A stretch of DNA of 64,000 bases from Bacteroidota bacterium (GCA_013286425.1 JABDFS010000001.1:23392-87391), one strand, 5' to 3'. Counted from the stretch's first letter, positions 1 to 9,298 are shown. The notes: generated by a model from the letters alone, not told the origin. Numbers and translations are program-made.

Positions 1-183
1 ATTATCGCTGCCCTTTTCTTCTTTGTGCGATTCATTTCTTAACTGAAATAAATGCAACAGCTTTTTTGTTTCCTGCGGTGTAGATTCAAGGTAATCTTTT
101 ATATCATGCACATCTTCAGCGATCTTTCTGAAGAATTTCTGATAATAGATCTTTGATAAAATCTCAAGATTAAGAATAGGCAT
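1..183 (-). CDS. Partial hypothetical protein, truncated at window edge (N-terminus MPILNLEILSKIYYQKFFRKIAEDVHDIKDYLE...)
   Basis: Open minus-strand frame from ATG (complement 181-183) running off the left edge; manual translation. Confidence 0.5.
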   Translation of the reverse strand, partial: MPILNLEILSKIYYQKFFRKIAEDVHDIKDYLESTPQETKKLLHLFQLRNESHKEEKGSDN

Positions 184-313
184 GGCAAAGGCTTTTATTG
201 GTTAGAAATAAACTTCACTTAAACAATGCAATAACAGCAATTGGCGGCAAGTTATATTTTACAGCGATAGTAACGCTGCAATTTTTTCCACATAACAATT
301 TAATAACGCAACC

Positions 314-496
314 TTAATCTTCACCTTCAAGTTGTGCTAATTCACCTTCATCCAAATCATCAGCGGGATCTTTTGGCGGAGTAAGATCCAGGTCTTTTTT
401 TATATCAGCTTCTGCAGCATTTTCAGCTGCCTTTGTATCGTTATCGTTATGTTGCTGTTTTAAAATCTCTTTATCTTTTTCGAGGTTCTTATCCAT
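314..496 (-). CDS. Small acidic hypothetical protein (60 aa)
   Basis: ORF immediately downstream of polA on the same strand; low-complexity acidic composition. Confidence 0.5.
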   Translation of the reverse strand: MDKNLEKDKEILKQQHNDNDTKAAENAAEADIKKDLDLTPPKDPADDLDEGELAQLEGED

Positions 497-514
497 AGAA
501 TCAAAATTATTTTA

Positions 515-3337
515 TTAATGCGCTTCCAGCCAATTATCACCAACACCTAATTCTGCATCCACAGGTACATCAAACGGCAAAGGCAATGCCGATTTCATAT
601 TGTTTAAAATTAATGGCTGCAATACATCCAGTTCTAAAGGCAAAGCATCAAACACCAATTCATCATGCACCTGCATGATCATTTTGCTTTTTAAATTTTC
701 TTTTTTTATGGCATCATGAATTTTTATCATCGCCATTTTAATCATGTCTGCTGCAGTGCCTTGTATGGGTGAATTGATCGCATTGCGCTCTGCATAACCA
801 CGCACCGTAAAGTTTGATGAGTTGATATCTTTCAGCCAGCGTTTTCTGCCCATCAATGTTTGCACATAACCATGTTCGCGGCAAAAATTTATCATATTGT
901 CCATGTACTTTGTAATACCATTAAATTCCTTTTTATAGTTGTCGATAATTTCTTTTGCTTCTGTTCTGCTTATTCCCAGGTTATCGGCCAAACCAAATGC
1001 ACCCTGCCCATAAATAATTCCAAAGTTTACGCTCTTTGCTTTATAGCGCATTTCTTTGGTTACATCTTTCGCATCAACATTAAATACTTTAGATGCAGTT
1101 GCCGTATGAATATCTGCGTTATTGCGAAATGCATTGCACATGTTTTCATCGCCGCTGATGGCTGCAACAATTCTTAGTTCTATCTGCGAATAATCTGCGC
1201 TGATAATTACATTGCCCTGCCTTGGAATAAACGCTTTGCGGATTTCTTTTCCGCGTTCTGTTCTTATTGGTATGTTTTGAAGATTCGGATTGTTGCTTGC
1301 CAATCTTCCTGTTACTGCAACTGCCTGCCCGTATGTTGTATGTACTCTTCCGCTTTTGCGGTTGATCAGTGAAGGCAATGCATCAACATAGGTTGATCTT
1401 AGTTTTGTTAATTGACGATACGCTAAAATATCATCAACAATAGGATTGGAATGTGCAAGTTTCGTCAACACATCTTCACCGGTTGCATACTGGCCGCTCT
1501 TGGTTTTTTTAGCTGATGGATTAAGCTTTAATTTTTCAAACAACACTTCACCCAATTGCTTGGGCGAACCAATATTAAACTTAACACCAGCGCCTGCATA
1601 CACAGCCTGTTCGGCCTGGTAAGCTTCACGTTCCAGGTCTTTTGAATAATTTACCAGGAAAGGCACATCGATCATTACGCCTTCATATTCCATATCGGTC
1701 AATACTTTTACCAATGGATTTTCCACTTCATAAAAAACACGTTCAACATCTTTCGCTTTTAATAAAGGATGCAATGAATTCTTTAACTGCAACGTAATGT
1801 CTGCATCTTCAGCTGCATAATCTTTTAGCTTTTGAATTTCAACATCACGCATTGTTCCCTGGCCTTTTCCTTTTTTACCAATCAGTTCTTCAATATGAAC
1901 AGGCTCATAACTTAAGAATTGTGCACTCAATAAATCCATGCTACGCTTACCATCCGGCTCAACAACATAATGTGCAAGCATGGTATCATAAACGGCGCCT
2001 TTTATTTCGCGGTTGTAATATTTTAAAACAAGCAGGTCGTATTTTAAATTATGGCCAATCCATATGAGGTCCGGATTATCAAATAAAGGCTTTAATAATT
2101 CAAGCAAGTTGCAGGTGGCCTCATAATCATCTTTGCAGGTAACAAAATAAGCTTCGCCGGGTTTATAAGAAAAACTCATTCCAACCAGCTCTGCATCGTT
2201 GGCATCAATGCCTGTGGTTTCTGTATCAAAACAAATTTCTGTTTGCTGCATCAATACATCAACCAGTTCTTTTATCTTCTTTTCATCATCAACTAAAATA
2301 TATTCATGCTGTGTGTTGTTGATGTTATTCGATGCGGATAGGCCGCTATCTTCAATCTCGTTGTCTTCTGTTTTTTCAATGATGGTTCTTGCCGCAGCAC
2401 TTTCAATTGCATTACCAAACAGATCTGTCTGAACGCCAACAGGCGCACCACCAAACACATTAAAATCATCTCCGAGAATTCTTTTGCCAAGTGTTTTAAA
2501 CTCAAGTTCGGTAAACACTTCTATCAATGCCGGTTTATTCCATTCTTTTAAACAAAACTCTTCTTCATGAAACTGAACCGGGACATTGGTGATAATAGTT
2601 GCAAGCTTCTTGCTCAGTATGGCTGATTCTTTTCCCGCAACAATTTTTTGTCCCAACGCGCCTTTAATGTTCTCTGCATTTGCAACAACGTTTTCTACAT
2701 TGCCATATTCTTTCAACAATTTTGCTGCAGTCTTTTCACCCACACCTGCAATGCCCGGGATATTATCCACCGCATCGCCCATCAAACCCAAAATATCAAT
2801 TACCTGGCTTACATCTGCAATATCCCATTTTGCACAAACCTCTGCAGAACCCATGATCTCAACATTGCTACCCTGGTAACCGGGTTTATAAATTTTTACA
2901 CCATCACGCACAAGCTGGCCATAATCTTTATCAGGCGTAACCATGAACACTTCATAACCCGCATCATGCGCCTGCCATGCCAATGTGCCAATTACATCAT
3001 CAGCCTCATAACCGGCAACGCCAATGCATGGAATATTAAAGCCTTCAATGATCTTTTTTATTTCGGGAATAGATTCAACCAGGTCTTCCGGCGCTTCCTG
3101 CCGGTTGGCTTTATAATCAGAGAAATCTGTATGGCGTTCTGTTTTTCCTTCCACATCAAAACATACAGCAAGGTGTGTAGGCCTTTCTTTGTTAATGAGA
3201 TCAATCAATGTATTGGTGAAACCAAATTGTGCATTGGTATTTTTTCCTTTTGAAGTTATGCGCGGGTTGCGAATGAGTGCATAATAGGCACGAAAAATAA
3301 GTGCATAGGCATCCAGCAAAAACAAACGTTTATCCAT
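515..3337 (-). CDS. polA: DNA polymerase I (5'-3' exonuclease, 3'-5' exonuclease-like and polymerase domains)
   Basis: Pol A motifs (ADYSQIELRIVAAISGD, MRYKAKSVNFGIIYGQ, MQVHDELVFD); ATG at 3337 starts MDKRLFLLDAYALIFRAYYA, the usual N-terminus, so the 17-aa upstream ORF extension is probably not translated. Confidence 0.97.
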   Translation of the reverse strand: MDKRLFLLDAYALIFRAYYALIRNPRITSKGKNTNAQFGFTNTLIDLINKERPTHLAVCFDVEGKTERHTDFSDYKANRQEAPEDLVESIPEIKKIIEGFNIPCIGVAGYEADDVIGTLAWQAHDAGYEVFMVTPDKDYGQLVRDGVKIYKPGYQGSNVEIMGSAEVCAKWDIADVSQVIDILGLMGDAVDNIPGIAGVGEKTAAKLLKEYGNVENVVANAENIKGALGQKIVAGKESAILSKKLATIITNVPVQFHEEEFCLKEWNKPALIEVFTELEFKTLGKRILGDDFNVFGGAPVGVQTDLFGNAIESAAARTIIEKTEDNEIEDSGLSASNNINNTQHEYILVDDEKKIKELVDVLMQQTEICFDTETTGIDANDAELVGMSFSYKPGEAYFVTCKDDYEATCNLLELLKPLFDNPDLIWIGHNLKYDLLVLKYYNREIKGAVYDTMLAHYVVEPDGKRSMDLLSAQFLSYEPVHIEELIGKKGKGQGTMRDVEIQKLKDYAAEDADITLQLKNSLHPLLKAKDVERVFYEVENPLVKVLTDMEYEGVMIDVPFLVNYSKDLEREAYQAEQAVYAGAGVKFNIGSPKQLGEVLFEKLKLNPSAKKTKSGQYATGEDVLTKLAHSNPIVDDILAYRQLTKLRSTYVDALPSLINRKSGRVHTTYGQAVAVTGRLASNNPNLQNIPIRTERGKEIRKAFIPRQGNVIISADYSQIELRIVAAISGDENMCNAFRNNADIHTATASKVFNVDAKDVTKEMRYKAKSVNFGIIYGQGAFGLADNLGISRTEAKEIIDNYKKEFNGITKYMDNMINFCREHGYVQTLMGRKRWLKDINSSNFTVRGYAERNAINSPIQGTAADMIKMAMIKIHDAIKKENLKSKMIMQVHDELVFDALPLELDVLQPLILNNMKSALPLPFDVPVDAELGVGDNWLEAH

Positions 3338-3483
3338 GGTGCTAAGATAAACCCCATCCCATAAAGGGGAGTAAAATTTTTTGGTCAAAATGTAAACCGG
3401 TAATTAATGCACAGGCATTTTAATTCTGCTTCTAATCAATTGATTATTTTATTTATTACTTGCTGGTCTTATGTTTACCCGGT

Positions 3484-3588
3484 AGCTTATTTTTACGATA
3501 TAATTTCGATATAACTTCGATATTTATTCGATCTAATTAATCGAAATTATATCGAAGAAATATCGAAATTACATCGAAGAAATGTGTT
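3484..3588. repeat. 11-bp phased palindromic element, copy 1
   Basis: CGAT at 3496,3507,3518,3529 and mirrored ATCG at 3540,3551,3562,3573; dyad centre 3536; left boundary AGCTTATTT. Confidence 0.9.
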
Positions 3589-3907
3589 TACAAGTACGAA
3601 TAAATTAATCCGCAAATATGCAGATCATGAAAAATAGCCAACTTGTTACAAGCCGGAAGGTTATGAATAAGATAATTAGCCAAACATCTTTCCTGCTTTA
3701 TCTCTTATAAAAAAACTTCGCCAGGGAGTTAAACCATTAAAATTTTATTTATTAATGAACAGAGCCAACATAACATCTGATCTTCATCATATCACACAGC
3801 AGCCTGTTTCATTAATTCTCATAATGAAATTATAAATCGAATAAAAAGCCGGGTGCACATAACACCTTCAGAAAGATTCTTCGTATTCAATTTTAAATTT
3901 TGCATTT

Positions 3908-5230
3908 ATGGGAAAAATTTTCGCTCTTTTCCCTGCTGTATTCTTCTGTTTAAATCTCTATGCTCAAGTCTCTGACTCCTTAAGAAATGTTGATTCAATA
4001 CCTTACCCGGGTATACATGGCCATAGCGCCCCTAACGGAACATGCGATAGTTTAAATCTGTATGCTGCTAATAATTGGTCGGCATATTATTATGAATACC
4101 GGGGTGGCGGTTCTGTTTTGGGCGTATGCAACCTGCAGACGCCGGATCATTCAAGAATTTTAGAAACGGCAAATTACTTCGATGCCTCTGCCGATAAATA
4201 CAATTACATTACAGGCGGCCTTGTTTATTTTGCCTTTGCCAATTCAACAGATTCTACTCACATGACTCGTCATGTACTATTTAAATTGTATGACGATGCA
4301 GGTGGATTACCCGGGAAAGCACTTGATTCAGCAGGGCTAACGCTTGCCGAAATTCACCAGGATGTTTTGGCGGGAAAGATGACTGAGTTTAAGTTTAAAT
4401 CCCCGGTTCTTTTGCCTTCTTCCAAAAAGTTTTACATCTCGGTAGATGCACAAAGCTTTAACTGGGGGCCGGTTATAAAGGATTCAATTGCAGTGGTTGC
4501 TACAGGCAATAATACAACTGATCCGAAGGCTTATCAATACATGTCGAGCGACTCAATACCTTATTACTGGAGGTCTGTTGATTCATTTTTCCTGAGTAAT
4601 AACCAATCGCTTAATGTATCGCTGTTTGTTTTTCCTTACGTGGTTACCACTACCAATGCATGTTCTGTTTTACCTGTAAGTATTTTTAATTTTGGAGGGA
4701 TTATAAAAAATTACGGGGCTTATTTAAACTGGAGCACTGCAATGGAAAGCAATAACAAAGGTTTTTATATTGAAAGGAGTAAAGACGGAAGGAATTTTAC
4801 AGACATTGGATTTATTGCAGGTGCAGGTAATTCAAACCAGGTAAAAAACTATGCTTTTACAGATGGCAGCTTAAAGGATATAACTGTGAGCACAACTTAC
4901 TATCGTTTAAGGCAGGTTGATGATGATGGGCAATTCAGTTATTCGCAGGTATTGGCTTTAAATCTTCAAAATATTACTTCTTCATTAAAGTTGTATCCTA
5001 ACCCGGTTAAAGATGTTGCAACAATAGAAACAAATTTGGATGCAGCATCAAAGGTTGAGGTGCGGGTTGTAACAGGTAACGGGAAAGTAGTGCAGGATCT
5101 TGATAAAGGTGTATTGAATGCAGGCCTTCAACAGATTTATATTAATACTTCAGGCCTTGCAACAGGTTCTTATGTTGTACAGGTAACCGTTGGAAACAAT
5201 CATTATTCGCAGGTTTTGATAAAAGAATAA
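3908..5230 (+). CDS. Secreted protein with type IX secretion C-terminal sorting domain
   Basis: Signal peptide; C-terminus LKLYPNPVKDVATIET...GLATGSYVVQVTVGNNHYSQVLIKE typical of T9SS type A CTD. Confidence 0.85.
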   Translation: MGKIFALFPAVFFCLNLYAQVSDSLRNVDSIPYPGIHGHSAPNGTCDSLNLYAANNWSAYYYEYRGGGSVLGVCNLQTPDHSRILETANYFDASADKYNYITGGLVYFAFANSTDSTHMTRHVLFKLYDDAGGLPGKALDSAGLTLAEIHQDVLAGKMTEFKFKSPVLLPSSKKFYISVDAQSFNWGPVIKDSIAVVATGNNTTDPKAYQYMSSDSIPYYWRSVDSFFLSNNQSLNVSLFVFPYVVTTTNACSVLPVSIFNFGGIIKNYGAYLNWSTAMESNNKGFYIERSKDGRNFTDIGFIAGAGNSNQVKNYAFTDGSLKDITVSTTYYRLRQVDDDGQFSYSQVLALNLQNITSSLKLYPNPVKDVATIETNLDAASKVEVRVVTGNGKVVQDLDKGVLNAGLQQIYINTSGLATGSYVVQVTVGNNHYSQVLIKE

Positions 5231-5246
5231 ATCTTATTTACAATTT

Positions 5247-5278
5247 AAAAAGAGCCGCAATTTATTGCGGCTCTTTTG
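5247..5278. terminator. Bidirectional intrinsic terminator between convergent genes
   Basis: AAAAAGAGCCGCAATTTATTGCGGCTCTTTT stem-loop with flanking A/T tracts. Confidence 0.85.
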
Positions 5279-5289
5279 TTTTATATAAT

Positions 5290-5625
5290 TTAGTAAAATT
5301 CCAGTACTCCGTAATCTGAAGATTTATTTAAGGCCTCAATATCTTCAATATGTTTTATAAGAAGTCCGAGAATAAAATTATTGCTTTGATTGCCGGTTTT
5401 TAAAAGCACAATTTTAGGAGAAAAACCTTTTATGTTTAAAGGGTTTAAAAAATCTTCATCATTTGTTACAATGATGAAATTTTCGTTTAAGGCATAATTC
5501 CATATTTCGATATCTTTTGCAGGAATAACCAAACCAATATTATCAACGTGAAAACATTCTTCAAAATACAATTTCAAGTTTGCTATTAAACGCCAGGATA
5601 TATTAGCATCTAAAGGCAGCTTCAT
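5290..5625 (-). CDS. DUF5615 PIN-like toxin-type protein
   Basis: MKLPLDANISWRL...IVTNDEDFLN pattern; ATG at 5625, one nt from the stop codon of the upstream DUF433 gene. Confidence 0.8.
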   Translation of the reverse strand: MKLPLDANISWRLIANLKLYFEECFHVDNIGLVIPAKDIEIWNYALNENFIIVTNDEDFLNPLNIKGFSPKIVLLKTGNQSNNFILGLLIKHIEDIEALNKSSDYGVLEFY

Positions 5626-5626
5626 G

Positions 5627-5854
5627 TTATGCTGCAATTATTTTAATTACAGATTCACGGTTGGCAGCAAAAGCAAGGGCAGCAAAAATATCATCTTTTG
5701 TAAGCGCGGGATAATCATTCAAAATTTCTTCCTGTGTCATGCCTGAAGCAAGCCATTGCAATATGTCAGATACAGCTATCCTTGTTCCCTTAATGCAGGG
5801 TTTGCCGAATCGTATTTCAGAATTAATGGAAATATGAGCAGCTATTTCTTTCAT
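5627..5854 (-). CDS. DUF433 antitoxin-like protein
   Basis: RFGKPCIKGTRIAVSDILQWLASGMTQEEILNDYPALT motif. Confidence 0.85.
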   Translation of the reverse strand: MKEIAAHISINSEIRFGKPCIKGTRIAVSDILQWLASGMTQEEILNDYPALTKDDIFAALAFAANRESVIKIIAA

Positions 5855-5983
5855 GCTTTAAAGGTAACTAAGATTAATAAAGATTTTTACTTGTGTAAGT
5901 GAAGTGAATTTTTAGAATGTATGTTTGCATTTTACATTAATTTCACCGCGAAAAAAAGCATCATAGCATTAATGCAGATGACG

Positions 5984-6015
5984 GTAGTGCGACGCAACGA
6001 AGCTCAATCGGAGTT
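5984..6015 (+). repeat. GTGCGACGCAAC intergenic repeat, copy A
   Basis: GTAGTGCGACGCAACGAAGCTCAATCGGAGTT; related segments at 12833-12871 (reverse) and 44562-44605. Confidence 0.55.
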
Positions 6016-6047
6016 ACTGCTGCCTGCCACCAAAAAATAAAACTATT

Positions 6048-7742
6048 ATGGCTGAAAAAATTTTAATGCCGCGTTTGAGTGATACCATGACTGAAGGTGT
6101 TATTGCCGCATGGCACAAGAATGTTGGCGACCCTGTAAAGAAAGGCGATCTGCTTGCTGAAATTGAAACGGATAAAGCAACAATGGAATTAGAAAGTTAT
6201 AAAGATGGCGTACTGCTGCATCGTGGCGCTGAACAGGGCAGCAAGTTACAGGTGAACGACCTGCTGGCAATTGTGGGTGATAAGGGTGAAGATGTAAGCG
6301 GATTGGTAGGCGGAAATGGAAAACAAGTTGCAAGTTCCAAGGTGCAAGATTCAAGTATCAAGGCCCAGGATGCAAGTGCTAAAAAACCTGCGCCTGAAAA
6401 ACAACCTGAAACAGTTAATCAGCAACCGGCAACTGAAAGTGTTGATATTTCAAAAATGGAAGAAGTGGTTTTAATGCCGCGCTTGAGCGATACAATGACA
6501 GAAGGTGTTATTGCATCATGGCAAAAGAATGTGGGTGATGACGTGAAGAAGGGTGACATTCTTGCCGAGATAGAAACGGATAAAGCAACCATGGAACTGG
6601 AAAGTTATAAAGACGGAAAGCTTTTATTCCAGGGCGCAAAAGCAGGTGAGAAAATTGCTGTGAATGACCTGCTTGCAATAATTGGTAAAGAAGGGATTGA
6701 TATAAATAAAATTGTTGCGGCAGCAAAAGGTGGCGCAACTGCACCTGCAGCTTCAACAGAAAATAAAGAACAAGCTACAGGCATACAGGAAACAGGTAAG
6801 CAAGAGACTGCACCTGAACAACAGGTAGTGAATGAAGGAAGAATATTTGCATCTCCGCTGGCTAAAAAATTAGCAGAAGAAAAAGGCATCGACCTTAAAT
6901 ATGTAAAAGGCAGTGGCGATAACGGAAGAATAACAAAGAGCGATATTGATAGCTATAAACAGTCAACAGTCGACAGTCAACAGTCAATAGAAGAACAGAA
7001 ACCAGTAACTGAAACGAAAGCTCCGGCACCTGTTGCTTACTCCCCTTCAGGGGTTGGGGGCGAAGAGTTTGAAGAAGTTCCTGTATCGCAGATGCGCAAG
7101 ACAATTGCAAGGAGATTGTCTGAAAGCATGTTCACAGCTCCGCATTTTTATCTTACTATGAGCATTGATATGGATGCATGTGTTGCAGCACGCAAACGTA
7201 TTAATGATCTAAGCCCGGTTAAGATCAGTTTTAATGATATGGTGTTGAAAGCTGTTGCAGTGGCATTGAAGCAGCATCCTAAAGTTAACAGCAGTTGGCT
7301 GGGTGATAAGATCCGCATCAACAAACATGTAAGTATTGGTGTTGCTGTTGCTGTTGAGGAAGGCTTATTGGTTCCTGTTGTACGCTTTGCTGATACAAAA
7401 CAATTAAGCCAGATCGCAACTGAAGTAAAAGCATTGGCTGATAAAGCAAAGAATAAAAAATTGCAGCCTTCAGAATGGGAGGGAAGCACATTCACTATTT
7501 CTAATCTCGGTATGTTTGGAATAGATGAGTTTACTGCGATCATTAATCCGCCGGATGCATGCATTCTTGCCGTTGGCGGTATTGCACAGGTTCCTGTTGT
7601 AAAGAATGGTACAATTGTTCCGGGCAATGTGATGAAAGTAACATTGAGTTGTGACCATCGTGTTGTTGATGGCGCAACAGGTTCTGCTTTCCTGCAAACG
7701 CTGAAAAGCCTGCTGGAAGAGCCTTTGAGAATGTTGGTATAA
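6048..7742 (+). CDS. Pyruvate dehydrogenase E2 (dihydrolipoamide acetyltransferase) with two lipoyl domains
   Basis: Two lipoyl motifs (EIETDKATMELE), E3-binding domain (ASPLAKKLAEEKGIDLKYVKGSGDNGRITKSDI), catalytic SCDHRVVDGA. Confidence 0.95.
   Translation: MAEKILMPRLSDTMTEGVIAAWHKNVGDPVKKGDLLAEIETDKATMELESYKDGVLLHRGAEQGSKLQVNDLLAIVGDKGEDVSGLVGGNGKQVASSKVQDSSIKAQDASAKKPAPEKQPETVNQQPATESVDISKMEEVVLMPRLSDTMTEGVIASWQKNVGDDVKKGDILAEIETDKATMELESYKDGKLLFQGAKAGEKIAVNDLLAIIGKEGIDINKIVAAAKGGATAPAASTENKEQATGIQETGKQETAPEQQVVNEGRIFASPLAKKLAEEKGIDLKYVKGSGDNGRITKSDIDSYKQSTVDSQQSIEEQKPVTETKAPAPVAYSPSGVGGEEFEEVPVSQMRKTIARRLSESMFTAPHFYLTMSIDMDACVAARKRINDLSPVKISFNDMVLKAVAVALKQHPKVNSSWLGDKIRINKHVSIGVAVAVEEGLLVPVVRFADTKQLSQIATEVKALADKAKNKKLQPSEWEGSTFTISNLGMFGIDEFTAIINPPDACILAVGGIAQVPVVKNGTIVPGNVMKVTLSCDHRVVDGATGSAFLQTLKSLLEEPLRMLV
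6324..6379 (+). repeat. Heptamer array (CAAGNNN), 8 units, within the E2 coding sequence
   Basis: CAAGTTG CAAGTTC CAAGGTG CAAGATT CAAGTAT CAAGGCC CAGGATG CAAGTGC. Confidence 0.9.
6960..6987 (+). repeat. Heptamer array (CAGTCRA), 4 units, within the E2 coding sequence
   Basis: CAGTCAA CAGTCGA CAGTCAA CAGTCAA. Confidence 0.9.
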
Positions 7743-7769
7743 TATCAATACAATAGTGATTATAAAATT

Positions 7770-7794
7770 AAAGCCCCGCAATGCGGGGCTTTTT
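7770..7794. terminator. Intrinsic terminator between convergent genes
   Basis: AAAGCCCCGCAATGCGGGGCTTTTT. Confidence 0.9.
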
Positions 7795-7816
7795 ATGTGA
7801 TGTTTACTATAAGAGT

Positions 7817-9298
7817 CTATTTGCTTATTACTATTTTTTGTACTTCACCGGTGCGGTTGTCTTTCACATAATATATACCTGCAGGCAACTTACTTATATT
7901 TATAGTGCGTGTGTTTTTTATTTGTTGAGTAAACACAACTATGCCTTGCTGGTTGATCAAAGAAATATTTGTTTCGGTATTGGTATTTATATGCAGAACA
8001 TCTTTAACTGGATTAGGGTAAACGATAAAACTTTTTGTTTTGGCAACTGCATCAGACATTGTAATATTTTTTATTAATGATGGTTTTGCAGTTGTATCAG
8101 CCAGGACAACTGGCCAATAGTCGAAGCCACCTAACGTTTTTTTCGTTTTGTCGCCTGCGATACCGCTGCTGGAGATACCTCCCAGTAAGTAAATGTTGGG
8201 CCTTAGCTCTTTCAGATCTTTTAAATAACTGGAGCTGCCATCCACTATTTTTGACCATTGTGGAGAGCCTGCACTATTTAATTTAAGCGTGTAATACTGG
8301 TATCCTCCACCATGATTGGTTGTACTTCCAACCAGGTAACCTCCATCGCTTGTTTGCAATATTGAAATATCAAAACTGGCCGAGAATTTAGTTTCATCAG
8401 CTATAGTAGTCCATAAAAGATTACCTGCCTTATCTAATTTGTGAACAATCAGCTTAAAGCGAAGGCGCCTGCCATCTCCGTTTGTAACAGACTCTGAGTA
8501 GTTTACATATACACCGCACATTATAAAACCGCTGTCTTTTGTGCATTGTGTTTTAAAGCGACATTCTACAATAGTATCATAATCACGCCTCCACAAAATG
8601 TTTCCTAAAGAATCTGTCTTTTGAATTTCTCCGAAGGGAGATGTTACTATATACCCTTTATCTAATGTTTCCGATGTATAAGCGGCACCATCATTTGATA
8701 CAGCATTATTTATCCATTGTATATTTCCATATTGATCTGTTTTTATTAAGCCAGAATTTGTTGTTAATATACAACCGCCATCATCCGTTGTATCCATGTC
8801 ATAAGCACGGTCACTTTGAGAAAGTGCGCTACCCACAGTTTTTTGCCATGCAATACTTCCGTCAGCATTCAATTTCACTAACCAGATTCCTGTTGTTTTT
8901 GTTATATCCACCGTTTTGTTGCCGGATATGCCGGAATAAGAATTGCCTGCAAGTATATAGCCGCCATCCCTGGTAGACCGTGCGGCAATCAATGTATCAT
9001 CTTTATCTCCTCCAATTGTTTCATCCCATTGTATTGTTGCCTTGCCTGTTATTTTATCTTCTGCAAATTTTATTACCCAATAATCATTTGCGCCCCAACT
9101 GTTTTGTGTTTTATACTTTGAGTGATCGGAGAATGAAGTGCCGGCTAAAAGAAATCCATTATCGGACAAACAAATATCAGATAACAATTCATTGTAGGCG
9201 CCTCCAACATCTGCCTGGGCTTTTATTTGTGTTTGAGCAAAGCTGCTTAAGGACATAAGAACTGAGAAGGCTGTTAAAGCGAATAGTTTACATTTCAT
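7817..9298 (-). CDS. T9SS-sorted secreted protein with repeated DGGYILAG-type propeller-like motifs
   Basis: Signal peptide; repeated TxDGGYILAGNS; C-terminal SFIVYPNPVKDVLHINTN...LPAGIYYVKDNRTGEVQKIVISK. Confidence 0.85.
   Translation of the reverse strand: MKCKLFALTAFSVLMSLSSFAQTQIKAQADVGGAYNELLSDICLSDNGFLLAGTSFSDHSKYKTQNSWGANDYWVIKFAEDKITGKATIQWDETIGGDKDDTLIAARSTRDGGYILAGNSYSGISGNKTVDITKTTGIWLVKLNADGSIAWQKTVGSALSQSDRAYDMDTTDDGGCILTTNSGLIKTDQYGNIQWINNAVSNDGAAYTSETLDKGYIVTSPFGEIQKTDSLGNILWRRDYDTIVECRFKTQCTKDSGFIMCGVYVNYSESVTNGDGRRLRFKLIVHKLDKAGNLLWTTIADETKFSASFDISILQTSDGGYLVGSTTNHGGGYQYYTLKLNSAGSPQWSKIVDGSSSYLKDLKELRPNIYLLGGISSSGIAGDKTKKTLGGFDYWPVVLADTTAKPSLIKNITMSDAVAKTKSFIVYPNPVKDVLHINTNTETNISLINQQGIVVFTQQIKNTRTINISKLPAGIYYVKDNRTGEVQKIVISK

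Noticed and set aside
2648-3253. 201-aa plus-strand ORF opposite polA
   Set aside because: Antisense shadow ORF; the minus strand carries unambiguous PolA motifs and the plus-strand product has no recognisable domain.
3484-3588. Phased palindromes considered as rho-independent terminators or CRISPR
   Set aside because: They lie between divergent genes, are AT-rich without T-tracts, have 11-bp units and no spacers.
7148-7627. 159-aa minus-strand ORF inside the E2 gene
   Set aside because: Shadow ORF within a strongly supported catalytic domain.
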